DNA of 64,000 nucleotides from Combretum micranthum (taxonomy: Eukaryota; Streptophyta; Magnoliopsida; Myrtales; Combretaceae): positions 310,001-374,000 of the forward strand of contig JAMXBD010001385.1 in assembly GCA_024138025.1 (NCBI GenBank), in the 5' to 3' direction. Below the pieces are notes generated by a model, which was given only the letters and a program-made list of their open reading frames with translations, was not told the DNA's origin and did no database searches. The translations under genes and the position numbers were made by a program. Positions 1 through 10,812 of the stretch are shown here, one piece after another (the stretch's first letter is position 1; each line of letters starts with the position of its first letter).

Positions 1-2236
1 TGCAACACAAAGAGTAAAATCAAGCTAATCAGAGTCAAGTTAATAAAGATATGAGATAACACGTAAAACAGGGTGCACAAGTGATTCAATAGTAGTGCGC
101 TCTTGAGGAGCAGAACAATTTATCTCAAGGAGAGAAGGGCTTTCCAATTTATAACAGAATCTCTTCTGAAAAATTTTAATTGATTATGTGAAAAACTATA
201 CGAACATACAAGAAAAGCAGCTTGGATGAAAAATCAATGATCAAGACGGCCAAATTCAAAATAGAACTACTACCACCAGTCTTATCTGAAACAACCACAA
301 GTCTAACAAGATCGCAAAAGCTATTTCATAGTTACTAGATTTTTTTTCTTCTTACAAAAAAATTATAAAATAAAATATGCTGTGGAATGTTTGCGTAAAT
401 TATGTTGATATAGAGGGAATGGATGCATTTTTGTACTGTAAATCAAGTACAATAAGTGAATAGTATTTAACAAGATACAAGAACCACATAAATTCTAGGA
501 AAGAGGGAATCAAATGATGTTTGAAATAATATCCCATAGTTATCTCCCAAATGGGAGAATAACTTTTGCCAGAGCAAACTCCAGATGTAGTAATTAGAAA
601 TAATTTTAGATCTAGACAAGAACTGACCAAATTAGAAAGTCTCGACTACAAGCTTTTGGGATCATTCAGCTGATGTTCCTGTGTAAATTTTACAATGAAA
701 ATCAAGTTAATTTGGCTAACCAGTAAAATGAACCTATTAAAATAGATAACTAATGATGCTATAAAGGTATTTGTACAAAAGAAAAACTTCATTGTTATAA
801 TGATCATAAGTACTCATAAACTTATAATATATATTTAAGAATGCATTTATTACTGGATTCTTTAACTACTAACAATAAACCGGAAGAAATAATGCTAAAA
901 ATAAGCTTGGAAAACATTAAAAACAAAAGCCATGCTTATGACAGTTAAATTTGAAGGTAAATGAACCTTGTGCAAGATTAACAGCAATTCCAAGCAACTA
1001 AGGAAGGGATGAAATTATGAGCAAATTGGAAATTATTGTGTATGAAGAAGCTAGTACAGGAGCTCTAAAAGATCTAACCTCTATTAATGACTAGAGAAAT
1101 CTATAATCTTTAACCCAATTGTATGATCAAATGTGGAAGATCCAACCTCTTATGACTCTGTTGCCCCAGTTGTAGCTTGAGAAGAGTATGCCTTCAGCAT
1201 TTCCTATCTACCTCAATGGTCTTAATATAAGGAGACTGATGTGATCCATTGGAAAGAACATATGCTCCTATTCATGTAGGCGCGGAGAAGAACATTTTGG
1301 CAGGTAACAAAATAAGCTATTGGAAATGCTAATTATGCAAAACAGGATCATATTCAATTCAGTACATCATAAATCCAAATCATGAACCCAACGATCCATC
1401 AAACCAATTGCTAAGAGTCCATGTCTGATCTTAGCGTTAGAGGGCCTCAAATAAGGATCTGAATTTTCAAACATTTTATGTCTGATCTTAGCCCTACAAG
1501 TGATCCACACCTATATTGACCGTAGTTGCTTCCACTATACCAATAGAAACAATTCATCAAGCAACTTGATTGCATAACAAACTGAGCAAAGAGCAAAAAC
1601 ATGCATAACTGGAGCTCTTTAGCAAATGCAGCCTTCAGACCATAAGCAGAATATTTTGGACACATGAACATCCACAAGCAATAAAACATTTAGGACTACA
1701 AGAGGAGATGTATCTAACTTGGTTTTGAGATGAAATTAACCATAAGAGATTCTATTTACACCTTAGTGCAAGGATTCTAGCATTTCCTCAGGCCTCAAGC
1801 ATATATTAGCCTTCTCTTCTAGAAAATCAAGCTGTTTGTTTTTACCCTGCAAGAGTGTCACTGCAACCTTTAGTTAATAAAAACTATGCTTATTAAAATT
1901 AAAGCTGAAATATTTGAAATTACGTATGGAAGAAATAAATTACATAGGACACTGATCAATGCTGACATTAGCATTTAGAGAGTTGCCATTGAGAATTGTA
2001 TTGATTGAACACCAAGAGAATAAATTGCTTTAATCACTGCAGTGTCAATAGAGGCAGCAAAGAACGGGTCATGTTCACCTGCTCTCTAGTGCATCCTGGG
2101 AGTTAGAGCTGGCTGCTGCTGAAGATCGTTGTTGCTTTCTTTTGGATCAAAAAACTTGACACCAAAAGAAAGTGACTTATATGCTATGTCCAACTTCAGA
2201 TCAATTCTCTCACCAAATCTGCAACTCCAACAGCAA
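1..2236. repeat. TNL-downstream repeat unit, copy 1
   Basis: Non-coding tract whose order of motifs is repeated from 2237 onward. For example, the text near 7-60 matches 2240-2290, the text near 600-840 matches 2510-2760, and 1480-1620 matches 3800-3905. Blocks at 1590-2010 also match 28.70-29.10 kb. It lies 3' of the minus-strand TNL pseudogene, in the same orientation in every copy. Apart from the possible exon at 2086-2220 I see no convincing coding sequence. The boundary is approximate, and the left end is cut by the window edge. Confidence 0.65.
2086..2220 (-). other. Possible 3'-terminal coding exon, unrecognised
   Basis: On the minus strand a good acceptor (a pyrimidine-poor but AG-ended tract, ...gttgcag) is followed by about 45 open codons that start near FGERIDLKLDIAYKSL and end PALTPRMH before a TAG stop. 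The composition looks coding, charged then Gln/Pro-rich, unlike the AT-driven frames around it. I do not recognise the family. The tandem copy of this unit predicts a second copy just left of base 1, because the window begins exactly at the equivalent of the acceptor. It could be the last exon of an unrelated gene whose upstream exons were lost, or a chance frame. Confidence 0.2.
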
Positions 2237-2411
2237 TATAATAGTAAAATAAAGCTAATTAGAGTCAAGTTAATACAAATGTGAGATAATACATAATAGC
2301 AATTAAAGGTGTACAAGCGAGTTGTAGAGCATATAGCGCCAGTGTGCTCTCGACATAATACATAATAGAGTATTTAATAATATAAAAGAACCATAAGCTT
2401 TAGGAAATTAA

Positions 2412-2429
2412 TGTGTGTGTGTGTGTGTG
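2412..2429. repeat. (GT)n microsatellite
   Basis: Nine uninterrupted GT dinucleotides, read directly. Confidence 0.95.
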
Positions 2430-3281
2430 ATGCATAAGATAATGTTTGGAAGTTCTACTCTCTCAGAGGAAGAGCAGTTTTTTTGCAATGAACTTTGGAA
2501 AAATTACTAGTGTGAGATTTCTACACCTAGACAAGCCAAAATAGAAACTCCCATTAGCAAAGCTTTTTTAGTCATTCAACAAATGCTTGGACAGTGAAAA
2601 TCAAATCAATTGCTCATGCAACAATTCATTTAAATGATCAACAAGTTAACTATACGGATTGAAGTAATATAGATGGCAATTGAGACTAAAAAGGATCGTA
2701 CACAAGAAAATCTTCACTATTACGATAATCAAGAGTGTTTATATGCTTTTAAGTAATATCTACTATTGTATCTGAAAAGTGAAACTCAACAGAACCTTTT
2801 GCCTTTGTATTTCACATTACTAATAATAACTTATAAAACTCAGTAGGGTAGTATTGTGGACACAATGAACAGGTTAGATGCTACAATAAATCAAAAGAAA
2901 ATAATTGCTAGTGATAAGCAATAGAGATGGCAAAGTCACATTAAATTCAAAGGTGACATAACTAGGAATATGTGAAACATCATTGTACTAGAAGTTACTA
3001 GTTAAGACTTGCATTGTCATGAGGTAACCTAAAAACATTTGTAGACCTTTGTATTTAAAAAAAAAAAAAAAAAAGTGGAAAAAAAGAAAGAATTGATGAA
3101 GGGAGAAATTTCACGAGAAAAGCATTCATTAAGCTAGATCATTTCTTTACTTCCTCAATGACTTCAATAAGAAGAGGCCACTTTCAATAATCCCACTTTC
3201 ATGAAAGAGCATGATACTTATTTCAACGCATGAAAAGAATCCAACATATGGCCTTCAAAATCCTGCATTCCATCAAATCAT

Positions 3282-3714
3282 TCACAATTCAAATTGCCAT
3301 GCAACTAATTTACTAGTGAAGATTAATAATTGAGTTGTAAGGGCGACAAAGAAATATCTTAAAAACCAATAATCCATATGTGTTCTTCCTAATATGTCTA
3401 GAGTTTTTACGTCCAAATTATTTGGTATTTTCACTAAAGACTGGCAAAATAATATATGCAACCATTCGATGGATTCCAATCTTCCATGAATCTCAACTAA
3501 GTTGCCACAGATCGATAAAGAAAAATCCACCAGCTTCTTATATTTTGACATTTGGAGCAATCTCTCAAGTTTTTCACAACCCGATATTCTCAAGTATCTT
3601 AAATTCTCTAGCATCTAATCAATTTCAGAAAACATGCAATTTTCTAGTGTTAGCTTTTGTAATGACTCTAGACTATGAATGCTCTCAATCTTGATCATAT
3701 CATATCAATTCCTC
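3282..3714 (-). pseudogene. LRR C-terminal fragment, duplicate of the TNL 3' end
   Basis: The minus-strand frame contains CEKLERLLQMSKYKKL and EIHGRLES. These parallel CEKLERLPQMSRYKKL and RIHGRLES at the end of the neighbouring TNL (about 4300-4480). The upstream part, about 3625-3700, reads as another LRR turn (HSLESLQKLTLENC) and is then broken by an in-frame TAG before MLENLRYL. After the homologous part the frame runs on into unrelated sequence ending at 3282. It is therefore a truncated, stop-containing tandem copy of the last LRRs and cannot encode a receptor by itself. It might instead be a decayed extra 3' exon of the same gene. Confidence 0.75.
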
Positions 3715-4675
3715 ATAGTTCCAATTAAGCCATAAGTATTAACTAGTGAAAAGATCTAAACCATCAAAGAATAATTTATATGTTATGACTATAAGTGACC
3801 TATGATTACAAACTGACTATAGTTGCTTCCATCACACTAATAAAAGCAATTCATCAAGCAATTTACTTACATAACATACTAGACAGAGAGTAATATTCAT
3901 AATATGTATACAAAGTAAATGATAGTAGGGTGAAAAACGAGTAACTTACCTAGTCTTTGATAGGAAATAGGCCTGGTATTAGTAAGCTTGAAAGTCGGAA
4001 TGAGGAATGACATTGAGGAGAAGATATATTGAAACAAATACGCATCTCTGTCTCTACAACAATTTCAAGTTTGAACCAACTTCCTCTATTTCCTTTCCTT
4101 CTCCTTCTGCTTTTCCTTTCCCTAGACATGATGTTGATTGTGAGTAACCGCATATTTTCAACATAATGCTTATAAAGCCCCGCTTAGATTCTGATTCTAG
4201 AGAGTTGTCCGTAAGAATAGGTACCACATGGAATATGTCACCTTCGAGACATAATTTAGGGCAGGACCTAATCCAAAAACAGGACAGAGTTCTCAAATTT
4301 AGAACATCTGGTATTTGTTCAAGAGATTTGCAACACCAGATCCGTAAATTCTTCAAAGATTCTAATCTTCCATGAATCCGAGCTAAATTGTGACATTCCC
4401 ATAAACGAAGTGTTTCCAGCTTCTTGTATCGTGACATTTGTGGTAATCTTTCAAGCTTTTCACATTTTTTATCATCAAGCTTATTAAATTCTCTGGAAAC
4501 TTGTCGACTTTAGGGATCATGCAACTGTGTAAAGATATGTGTGTCAATGATTCTAGATTGTGAACCCCCTCAAGCTTGATCAATGGTGTCTCTGAAATAT
4601 ACAAATGAGATAGTTTTCTCAAATAAGAGAGATGGGATATTGTTATCTCCAGTGACTCACAATTAACAAATTTTA

Positions 4676-4801
4676 AAGATGTTAAGTTTGAGGGAAGCCT
4701 TGGGATGCTTTGTAGGTGGACACATCCAATGAGCTGCAAAGATGTTAAGTTTGAGGAAAGCCTTGGGATGCTTTGCAGGTGGACACAACCAATGAGCCTC
4801 A
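4676..4801 (-). repeat. 63-bp (21-codon) tandem duplication inside the LRR exon
   Basis: Two adjacent 63-bp units encode IGCVHLQSIPRL followed by S/P-SNLTSL. They differ at only a few positions, so this is a younger duplication than the 210-bp one. Confidence 0.93.
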
Positions 4802-5213
4802 AATTAGTTAGTAGGGAAAGGGCACTTATATCAGGATGTAATGTGGTGATTGTTGGAAAGGCCAAATCCAAGTTCTCTGCTTTGGTTAACCTCCCTATCC
4901 ACCATGGGTTTGGAATTTCTGTTGGAGCCCATCTTTTTGGATCCCAATCTTCTTGATCTATTTTTAAATCTATGTCAAAACTTACCAGATTTATTAGATT
5001 CGATAGATCTGGAATTGGATCTGCATTCATTATTTCAAATGGAAGTGTGAGTGAATCTAAAGATCCTGGTAACATAGGTAAACCACCACCCAACGATCTA
5101 CAACCCTCAGCATAAATTTTCTCAAGCTTGCTAAGCATTCCAATTGTGGAAGGCAGTTCTCTCATAGGAGTAACACACATCCATAGTTCTATCAAGCTCT
5201 TTAAGTAACCAAA

Positions 5214-5633
5214 GGAGTTTGGTAGCTCCTCAATTCCAGATTCAGATATGTCTAGACAGGTCAATGACACCAAGCCTCCAATGGATTCGGGAAGTTTCTT
5301 CAAAGAATAACATTCACGTAAACCCAACATCTTTAGATGTACAAGCTCTCCTATTGAGTCAGGGATTAAAGTGATTTGAGTGTTGTCTAAATAAAGCTCC
5401 TTGAGAGAAGTTAGATTATTTAATGACTTGGGTAGCTCCTCAATTCCAGATTTGGATATATCTAGACAAGTCAATGACACCAAACCTCCAATAGATTCTG
5501 GAAGTCTCTTCAGAGAATAACAACAACATAAACCCAACTTCACCAGATGTACAAGCTCTCCAATTGAGTCAGGGATTAAAGTGATTTGAGTGTCGTCCAA
5601 AGAAAGCTTCTTCAGGGAAGTCAGATTATTTAG
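5214..5633 (-). repeat. 210-bp (70-codon) tandem duplication inside the LRR exon
   Basis: Units 5424-5633 and 5214-5423 encode nearly the same LRR block, starting LNNLTSLK and containing TQITLIPDSIGELVHL. The spacing is exactly 210 bp, measured from the shared agggattaaa at 5361 and 5571. Differences are scattered substitutions, so it is an in-frame duplication of three LRR turns. Confidence 0.93.
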
Positions 5634-6055
5634 TGAAATGCAATTCTTCAATTGGGAACAGCTACTAGCATTGAAAACCTCCAACTTAACCATATTATGC
5701 CAGTGAGGGATTTCAATTATACTGGATGCATCAATGAGAAGTTCTGTCAAAGATTCCATACAACGTAGTTCTTTTGGTAGCTTGTGTAAACTATAGCAAT
5801 TAGTCAAATTTAAGTGGACCAAATGCTCCAGCATACCGATAGACTCGTCAATCTCAACCAACTTTCTACATTCATGGAGAATCAGTCGTTCCAATTGTAG
5901 GTGGGATGAAAAATCAGGAGTTTTGATCAAATTGAAACACAATGATAGATCCAGAACCTTCAAGTTCTTGGCCATCTATTTACACAAAAAAGTAATAGGT
6001 ATGAGGAAATATGAAATAAAAATAACAGATATTTAAATATGGAAAACTTATGCAC

Positions 6056-6393
6056 CTTAATTTGCCTCCAACCATCCCAATCATTTGTAAATTTACTCCG
6101 GGAGAGATTTAAAATTGTTAGGTTCAAAAGAGAGAAGTAGCTTGTCTTAATACACTCATGAGGAAATCGAGGCCACGAAAGCCATCTGACTTTTGAGAAA
6201 ACGTATGGGCTTTCTGGGAGAAAAGTAGACGAGGTCGCATTTGATAATGAGCCAAAGTCACTGAGACTAAAATCCCGCAAATTTTCTACCCAAAAAAGCC
6301 CCACTTTAGACAACTTAGCTAATCCTTCTTCTGTAAAATATGGACGTAAATTCTCGTGAAGCTGAACACGAATGCCTTGAATTTTCTTCTTTC
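6056..6393 (-). pseudogene. TNL exon 3: NB-LRR linker exon
   Basis: The acceptor is ..tttacag at about 6394. The frame reads KKIQGIRVQLHENLRPYF, then LAKLSKVGLFWVENLRDF, then KVRWLSWPRFPHECI and LLNLTILNLSRSKFT, ending WRQIK before the donor AAG|GTGCAT at 6056/6055. This is the usual short exon between the MHD region and the main LRR exon, containing the KVRWL.W motif seen at the first LRRs of TNLs. The exon itself is open. However, it needs phase 1 at its start, whereas exon 2 ends in phase 0, so one base seems to be missing at the upstream donor. Confidence 0.85.
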
Positions 6394-7797
6394 CTGTAAA
6401 TAATTGTAGTGTTGGTGTTGGTCAAGTTTGTTCAAATTCTCAAGCGTACCAAACTATATTTTCCTTTAAATGACTGAAAAGAGAAATCTGACAACATGTT
6501 AATTTTTTAAGATGCTTTTTTAAATTACAAACCTGTACTGAGTTTAGCAGTATAATTTATGTATATATGATTGGTATAATTGAAAAATAAATATCAATTT
6601 ATATAATTATAAAGATTCTTAGTAGGATCTATGAAATTAGTGTAATTTGTAGGGACATATATTTTACCATTTGTGATTATATTTCCATGTGGATATCTAA
6701 CATATTTACTGTATTCTTAATATAAACATGATAAGTTGTGACATGAGTGTACTAACCAAATCCAATTTTCATAATTAATGTTTGGGTTAGAATTGAGACT
6801 CTATTTGATCCAATTTAAAGAAAATGATTATATAAATATTATGATATTAATTAAATGGTAACGAATCAATAATGTGGTAAAAGATTAACTATTTTTAAAC
6901 TGGATATTTTCTTGGAATGAAAAGATTAAATTTTTGGATGTGGCTGCTAGTTGAAATTCGAGGATGTACTTATCAAGAAAATATTTTAAGGTAGACATAA
7001 GTTAGTGATGGCAAAATTAAATTTAGGACGAACTTTTGACATATGATGTTGGAAGAGTAATTAATTTGGTTTGGAATAACTGGGAAATATAGAAAAAAAA
7101 AAGTTTAAGGTAAATAAAAATAGAATTTTGGATGTTAATAGAGAAGATTACTGTAACATTCCTGTTGAAATAGCTATAACAATGAATTCTCTACCTATAA
7201 TATATAATAAAGCATAACGAAAGCTTCTAACGTGACTTTGTAGTTTTGAGTAATTATTTCTTTTGAGGAAATATCTAAGGAATCATAAGTCATGATTTGC
7301 TATAAAATATGCTCTTATTTGAGAAATAATGTAAGATGAGTATCCAGATCAATTCCAGTATATAAATAGGATGTGAACCATATAGGAATTAAAACAAAAC
7401 AATGAAAAAGAAGTTAGAACCCATGCTGTATAAGCACTTCATTGATATAAATATAAACATATACTTATTAATGAACATAATAAATTTACTCTAGATATTA
7501 TCACAATTAACATATCAATAATATTACATACATAAGAGATATATATTATTTATATGATTGTGATGGCCTTCTATAGATATATAAAAATGCTATAATATAG
7601 GAAGAGACACAACTATTTAAAATTGTTGAGAATTGTATGATTTCTTATTAAATCAAGTAGTGATTATAGTATGAAAGACATTTATAACATAATGAAAAAA
7701 AAATCAGAAAGTTGAACCATAACTATATTATCATAATTTAATTTACTAAATAGCAAATTAGGGGAAAAAAGTGCAAAGATTGGTAGTAAGGAATCAC
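6394..7797 (-). other. Large second TNL intron
   Basis: About 1.4 kb of AT-rich sequence between the MHD exon and the linker exon, bounded by GT at 7797-7796 and AG at 6395-6394. I see no ORF or transposon signature in it. Confidence 0.7.
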
Positions 7798-8878
7798 CTT
7801 GTTTGACATATATATTTTAGTTGCCTCTTCTAGATCCCACAATCTACTTCGTTTTTCTGGATCCATTATATTTTCTTGACGAACAATATCCCTACCATAA
7901 TCTCTCAATTGATCATGCATCCATAATGAATTGTTTTCCGTTAATTTTATAAGAGACATTTGTTGAAGGACTTCGAGTGCTTCTTCAGCAAACAATTCAG
8001 ATCATCCCAAAAGTAAATTGCCATTTTTTGTCAACTCCAATGAAGAAGCAAGCTATATCAAGAAATATATGCCTTTGGTATTCATCTAATGCCTCAAAGG
8101 TAATTCTCAACTTTTCCATAACCTCTTTATGAGGAACTCTTTCCAATTTTTCATTATACTATGCCTAATTCATGCTTTTGGCACATAAAAGGATCCAACA
8201 ACCTCAACAGCTAAAGGAAGTCCTCCGTTGTCTTTACTATTTTCTTAAAAGTTCGACATCGCCTTTGAGGTTTGTCATCTCGAAATGCATGTTTACTAAA
8301 AAGTTGAAGAGCTTGAGTTGCATCCATACTATTATGTTCAAGAGGCCAATCAACTTGAATAAAATCAAGTACACTCTTATTTCTTGTGGTTATGATGATC
8401 CTAGTTCCTTGACCAAACCAACTACGTTTCCCCACCAGTCCTTTTAATTGGAAATTTTCATCAACATCATCAAGCACAACGAGAGCCCTTTTGTCTGAAA
8501 ATCTCATACTAATTGTTGCAATTCCTTCATCAATATTAGTTATACTTGAAAATCGTGTATTCAAAAGACTAGAGATAAGTTGATTTTGTAGGAACTCCAT
8601 TCCCTTGGATCGAGAAGTTTCCCGAACATCAGCAAGAAAACAAGAATTTTCAAATTGGGATAAAAGACGATTATAAACAACTTTCGCAAGGGTTGTTTTC
8701 CCAATGCCACCCATACCATAAATGCCAAGGACTTGCACACCTCTTATTTCACCACATACCTTACTTAAAATTTTTTCAACTTGTTGATCAATTCCAACTA
8801 AGCAATCCGTCACAATCAAATATGCTTTCTTTAGCTCACGTAGTACCTTTGTAGTGACTTCTTTTACAAGCTTCCCTT
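7798..8878 (-). pseudogene. TNL exon 2: NB-ARC domain, multiply disrupted
   Basis: The exon opens with KLVKEV..LRELKKAYLIV and LVGID. It then shows the P-loop GIYGMGGIGKTTLA, kinase-2 RALVVLDDVDE, RNBS-B GTRIIITTRN and RNBS-C ALQLFSKHAF. The GLPLA motif is reached only after a one-base shift near 8228. The next segment (ERVPHKEVMEKL, then RHIFLDIACFF, i.e. RNBS-D) lies in yet another frame after two in-frame TAG codons at 8159-8167. Two more shifts near 8000-7990 lead to EEALEVLQQMSLIKL and the MHD motif in SLWMHDQLRDYGRDIV. The donor is AAG|GTGATT at 7798/7797. The 5' acceptor is ambiguous: the nearer AG at 8885-8884 gives a phase error, while the AG at 8880-8879 keeps the frame. Confidence 0.9.
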
Positions 8879-9058
8879 CTTGTCTGAATCATTAATGCAA
8901 AGAAAAAGATTAGAAGATAAATTATAGGAAAACCTTAAGTGGGAAAAAAGAAAGTCAATGACCATTGTACCATGTCCATAATTAAGAATAATTCGAAATG
9001 ATTTTTTTGTTTTTATTTTCTTTTTTCAGTGACAGATTATTGGATGATCAAAATTTAC

Positions 9059-9565
9059 CTGTTTCTATCATTTGAATATCCCAACCTTTTAATGCTCCAA
9101 CCTCTTTCAATGCTTCTTTCCAATCCTTGATTGTATCATCATTATAAAGTTTCTCATGTGGAAGAAAGGCCTCCCCAAAATCCCCGGTCAGGTTTCGAAC
9201 TTCAGATGGCGTAACATCGTAAAATATGGGCATCACTTTCAACCCCCTTGACCTTTTGCACTCCACTATGTGGGCTAATTCCTTTAGGCACCATTTGCTT
9301 GCAGCATATCCTTTTGAGAAGATGGGTATGGCAATTGTGGATTGGTTGATCCTGCGATGAGCTCTAGACCAATCTCTTCTCCAACTCGAAGCTCTTCATC
9401 ATCTCGATAGGTCCTAATCCCAGCATCAACAAGTCTAGTATAGAGATGATCAGTGAACCTGCCTCGGGTATCCGGTCCCCTAAAGCTCAAAAACACTTCA
9501 TATCCACTGCCGGAGGAAAGGACATCCGATGCTTTACCATTAGCGAGAGAGCACGTTGAACTCAT
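9059..9565 (-). pseudogene. TNL exon 1: TIR domain, frameshifted
   Basis: I place the start at the ATG at 9565 (MSSTCSLANGK). TIR box 1 reads YEVFLSFRGPDTRGRFTDHL, followed by the second-helix stretch GIRTYRDDEELRVGEEIG. Near 9350 one base appears to be missing. The first frame then runs into a stop at 9284, while the next frame continues as typical TIR (IPIFSKGYAASKWCLKELA, then KVMPIFYDVTPSEVR). The exon ends at a clean AG|GTAAAT donor at 9059/9058. The catalytic Glu region of TIR NADases (SKWCLKEL) is preserved in the shifted frame. The 5' side of a normal TIR exon is complete; only the frame is broken. Confidence 0.9.
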
Positions 9566-9720
9566 CTTCAAAACAGGCGTAATTCACTCCAAGCAGAAAA
9601 CAAAAAGCGGTAAATATATGAAGCTTAGAGCAAAGATCTCAAGCTTCAAAAGAGCTAATAGGGAAATTATTGTAAAACAAAGAATAAAAGTCTGGCTGAA
9701 AGTTGGAAATTAGTATTATT
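9566..9720 (-). promoter_or_regulatory. TNL 5' flank, also present as relics elsewhere
   Basis: Immediately upstream of the TIR ATG. The stretch around 9658-9715 (gggaaattattgtaaaac and following bases) resembles 43.50-43.57 kb and, less well, 20.27-20.34 kb in the same orientation. These look like leftover 5' flanks of other TNL copies. No TATA box could be assigned with confidence. Confidence 0.35.
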
Positions 9721-10612
9721 GGTGTTTGCTGATGAATTACTAGCTAGCTCCTCTTTATTGTCGAATAATAATGGAGTGATACATTCCAGGAAACATCATG
9801 TAAAAAAAAAAAAGGAGTGAGCTCCTGCTAGCCATACAAAGAAGATTCTAGGAAACAATGAAGGCAGTGAAAGTAATTAATTATATGACCTTGACTTACT
9901 TTTTTAGTTAGAGGAGGAGGAGGACGCGGTATATGCTGGATTAGTTTGAATATAATTGTAAATTACAACGCTTATGTCTATATTTTCCTTTGTGCACTTT
10001 GTCTTTTACTTTTAGAATCAATCATTTAAATCTTACCAGCAGATTGTGTGTAAAAAAACAAGTAGATGCAGCAAAATAATAATAATAATAATAATAAATT
10101 TATTGACACAGTTTACTTTATTATTACTTAAATTATTGAGTAGTCAATCATAATTATACCTCCTAAATAAATCATAACTAATAAAATAATACTTAATTAT
10201 GATATTCATATAAATCTAAAAGATGCTACACAAAAATGCAATCGTTTTCAACATAATATTACAATAAGTATATGAGAATTGAGATGGAATATTAATATTA
10301 CAAAAACGCGATTTTAAAAAATCAGAAAAAAAAAAGACGAAAACTCCCCTTGTCTTTGGTCTTTCTTATTGCGCGTTCCACACGATAATTGTCGGTTCAA
10401 GAGTTCACGGCAACTTCTGCGGAAGAATTCTTAGAAAATGCTACCAAAAGGATGGTTCTTCCTTGACTTGCTTTATATCACATTGCGTTTTGTTTCGTTA
10501 ACTACTACTACTTTCACAAGGCGTAGAAAATTACGAGGAAAGCAAAATAATGTAGAAAATAGAATAAGACGGAAGCAGAGTGAAATGTGAAGGGTCAATT
10601 TTTTTGTTGTAG

Positions 10613-10812
10613 ATTATAGATACTGAAACTTTTTTTAAACTTTTTTTAATAAATTATTTATAAAGAATTAAATATAAATAAAAAAAGTTGATAATTCTCA
10701 TTAAAAGATCAAATATAGTTAAAATATAACTATAAATCGGATATATTTACATATATCATTTTGAAAAAAATACATATACAGATGAAAAAAGACCATCTAA
10801 ATAAACCCGAAT
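10613..10812. mobile_element. Diverged copy of the 54.9-kb MITE
   Basis: Internal text (runs such as aaatcggatatat followed by acatatcattttgaaaaa, then tacagatgaaaaa) follows the same order as 54950-55130. The terminal inverted repeat is degraded on the left, and the right end keeps only a partial match. It is probably an old copy of the same non-autonomous DNA transposon family. Confidence 0.5.

Larger units (their letters stand above)
2237..3905. repeat. TNL-downstream repeat unit, copy 2
   Basis: Second tandem copy of the unit at 1-2236, with the same motif order and a start-to-start spacing of about 2.24 kb. It differs by small indels, a GT microsatellite and the presence of an LRR fragment at 3282-3714. 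Blocks at 2470-3010 and 3150-3220 are also recognisable at 57.32-57.83 and 58.10-58.17 kb. Divergence is high enough that the duplication is old. Confidence 0.65.
4054..5975 (-). pseudogene. TNL exon 4: leucine-rich repeats
   Basis: It begins right after the acceptor aaatag with MAKNLKVLDLSLCFNL, the conserved opening of TNL LRR exons. The first frame is open for 530 codons (to 4383) and holds many LRR turns of the type LxxLxxLxLxxCxxLxxLPxSIGxL. Two internal duplications are visible: a 70-residue block (about residues 115-184 and 185-254) and a 21-residue block near 4676-4801. At the six-T run 4465-4470 the homology changes frame and continues as CEKLERLPQMSRYKKLETL to RIHGRLESLKNL and LEQIPDVL, ending at 4054. 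The frame-1 tail after 4465 is therefore non-homologous. The distal end after about 4200 (Lys/Glu-rich) may not be genuine. Confidence 0.88.
4054..9565 (-). pseudogene. TIR-NB-ARC-LRR (TNL) resistance-type pseudogene, four exons
   Basis: Domain order on the minus strand is TIR (9059-9565), NB-ARC (7798-8878), a short linker exon (6056-6393) and LRRs (4054-5975), with plant GT-AG introns of about 180, 1404 and 80 bp. Intact family members are cytoplasmic or nuclear immune receptors: the TIR has NADase activity, the NB-ARC is an ADP/ATP switch, and the LRR gives recognition. Here the reading frame is lost at least six times: in the TIR near 9350, in the NB-ARC near 8228, 8190 and 8000-7990, two in-frame TAG codons at 8159-8167, and a homopolymer shift at 4465-4470. 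The phase across the second intron also does not match. Key motifs remain readable, so the loss seems fairly recent. A sequencing-error origin is possible for single indels but unlikely for all of them. Confidence 0.9.
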
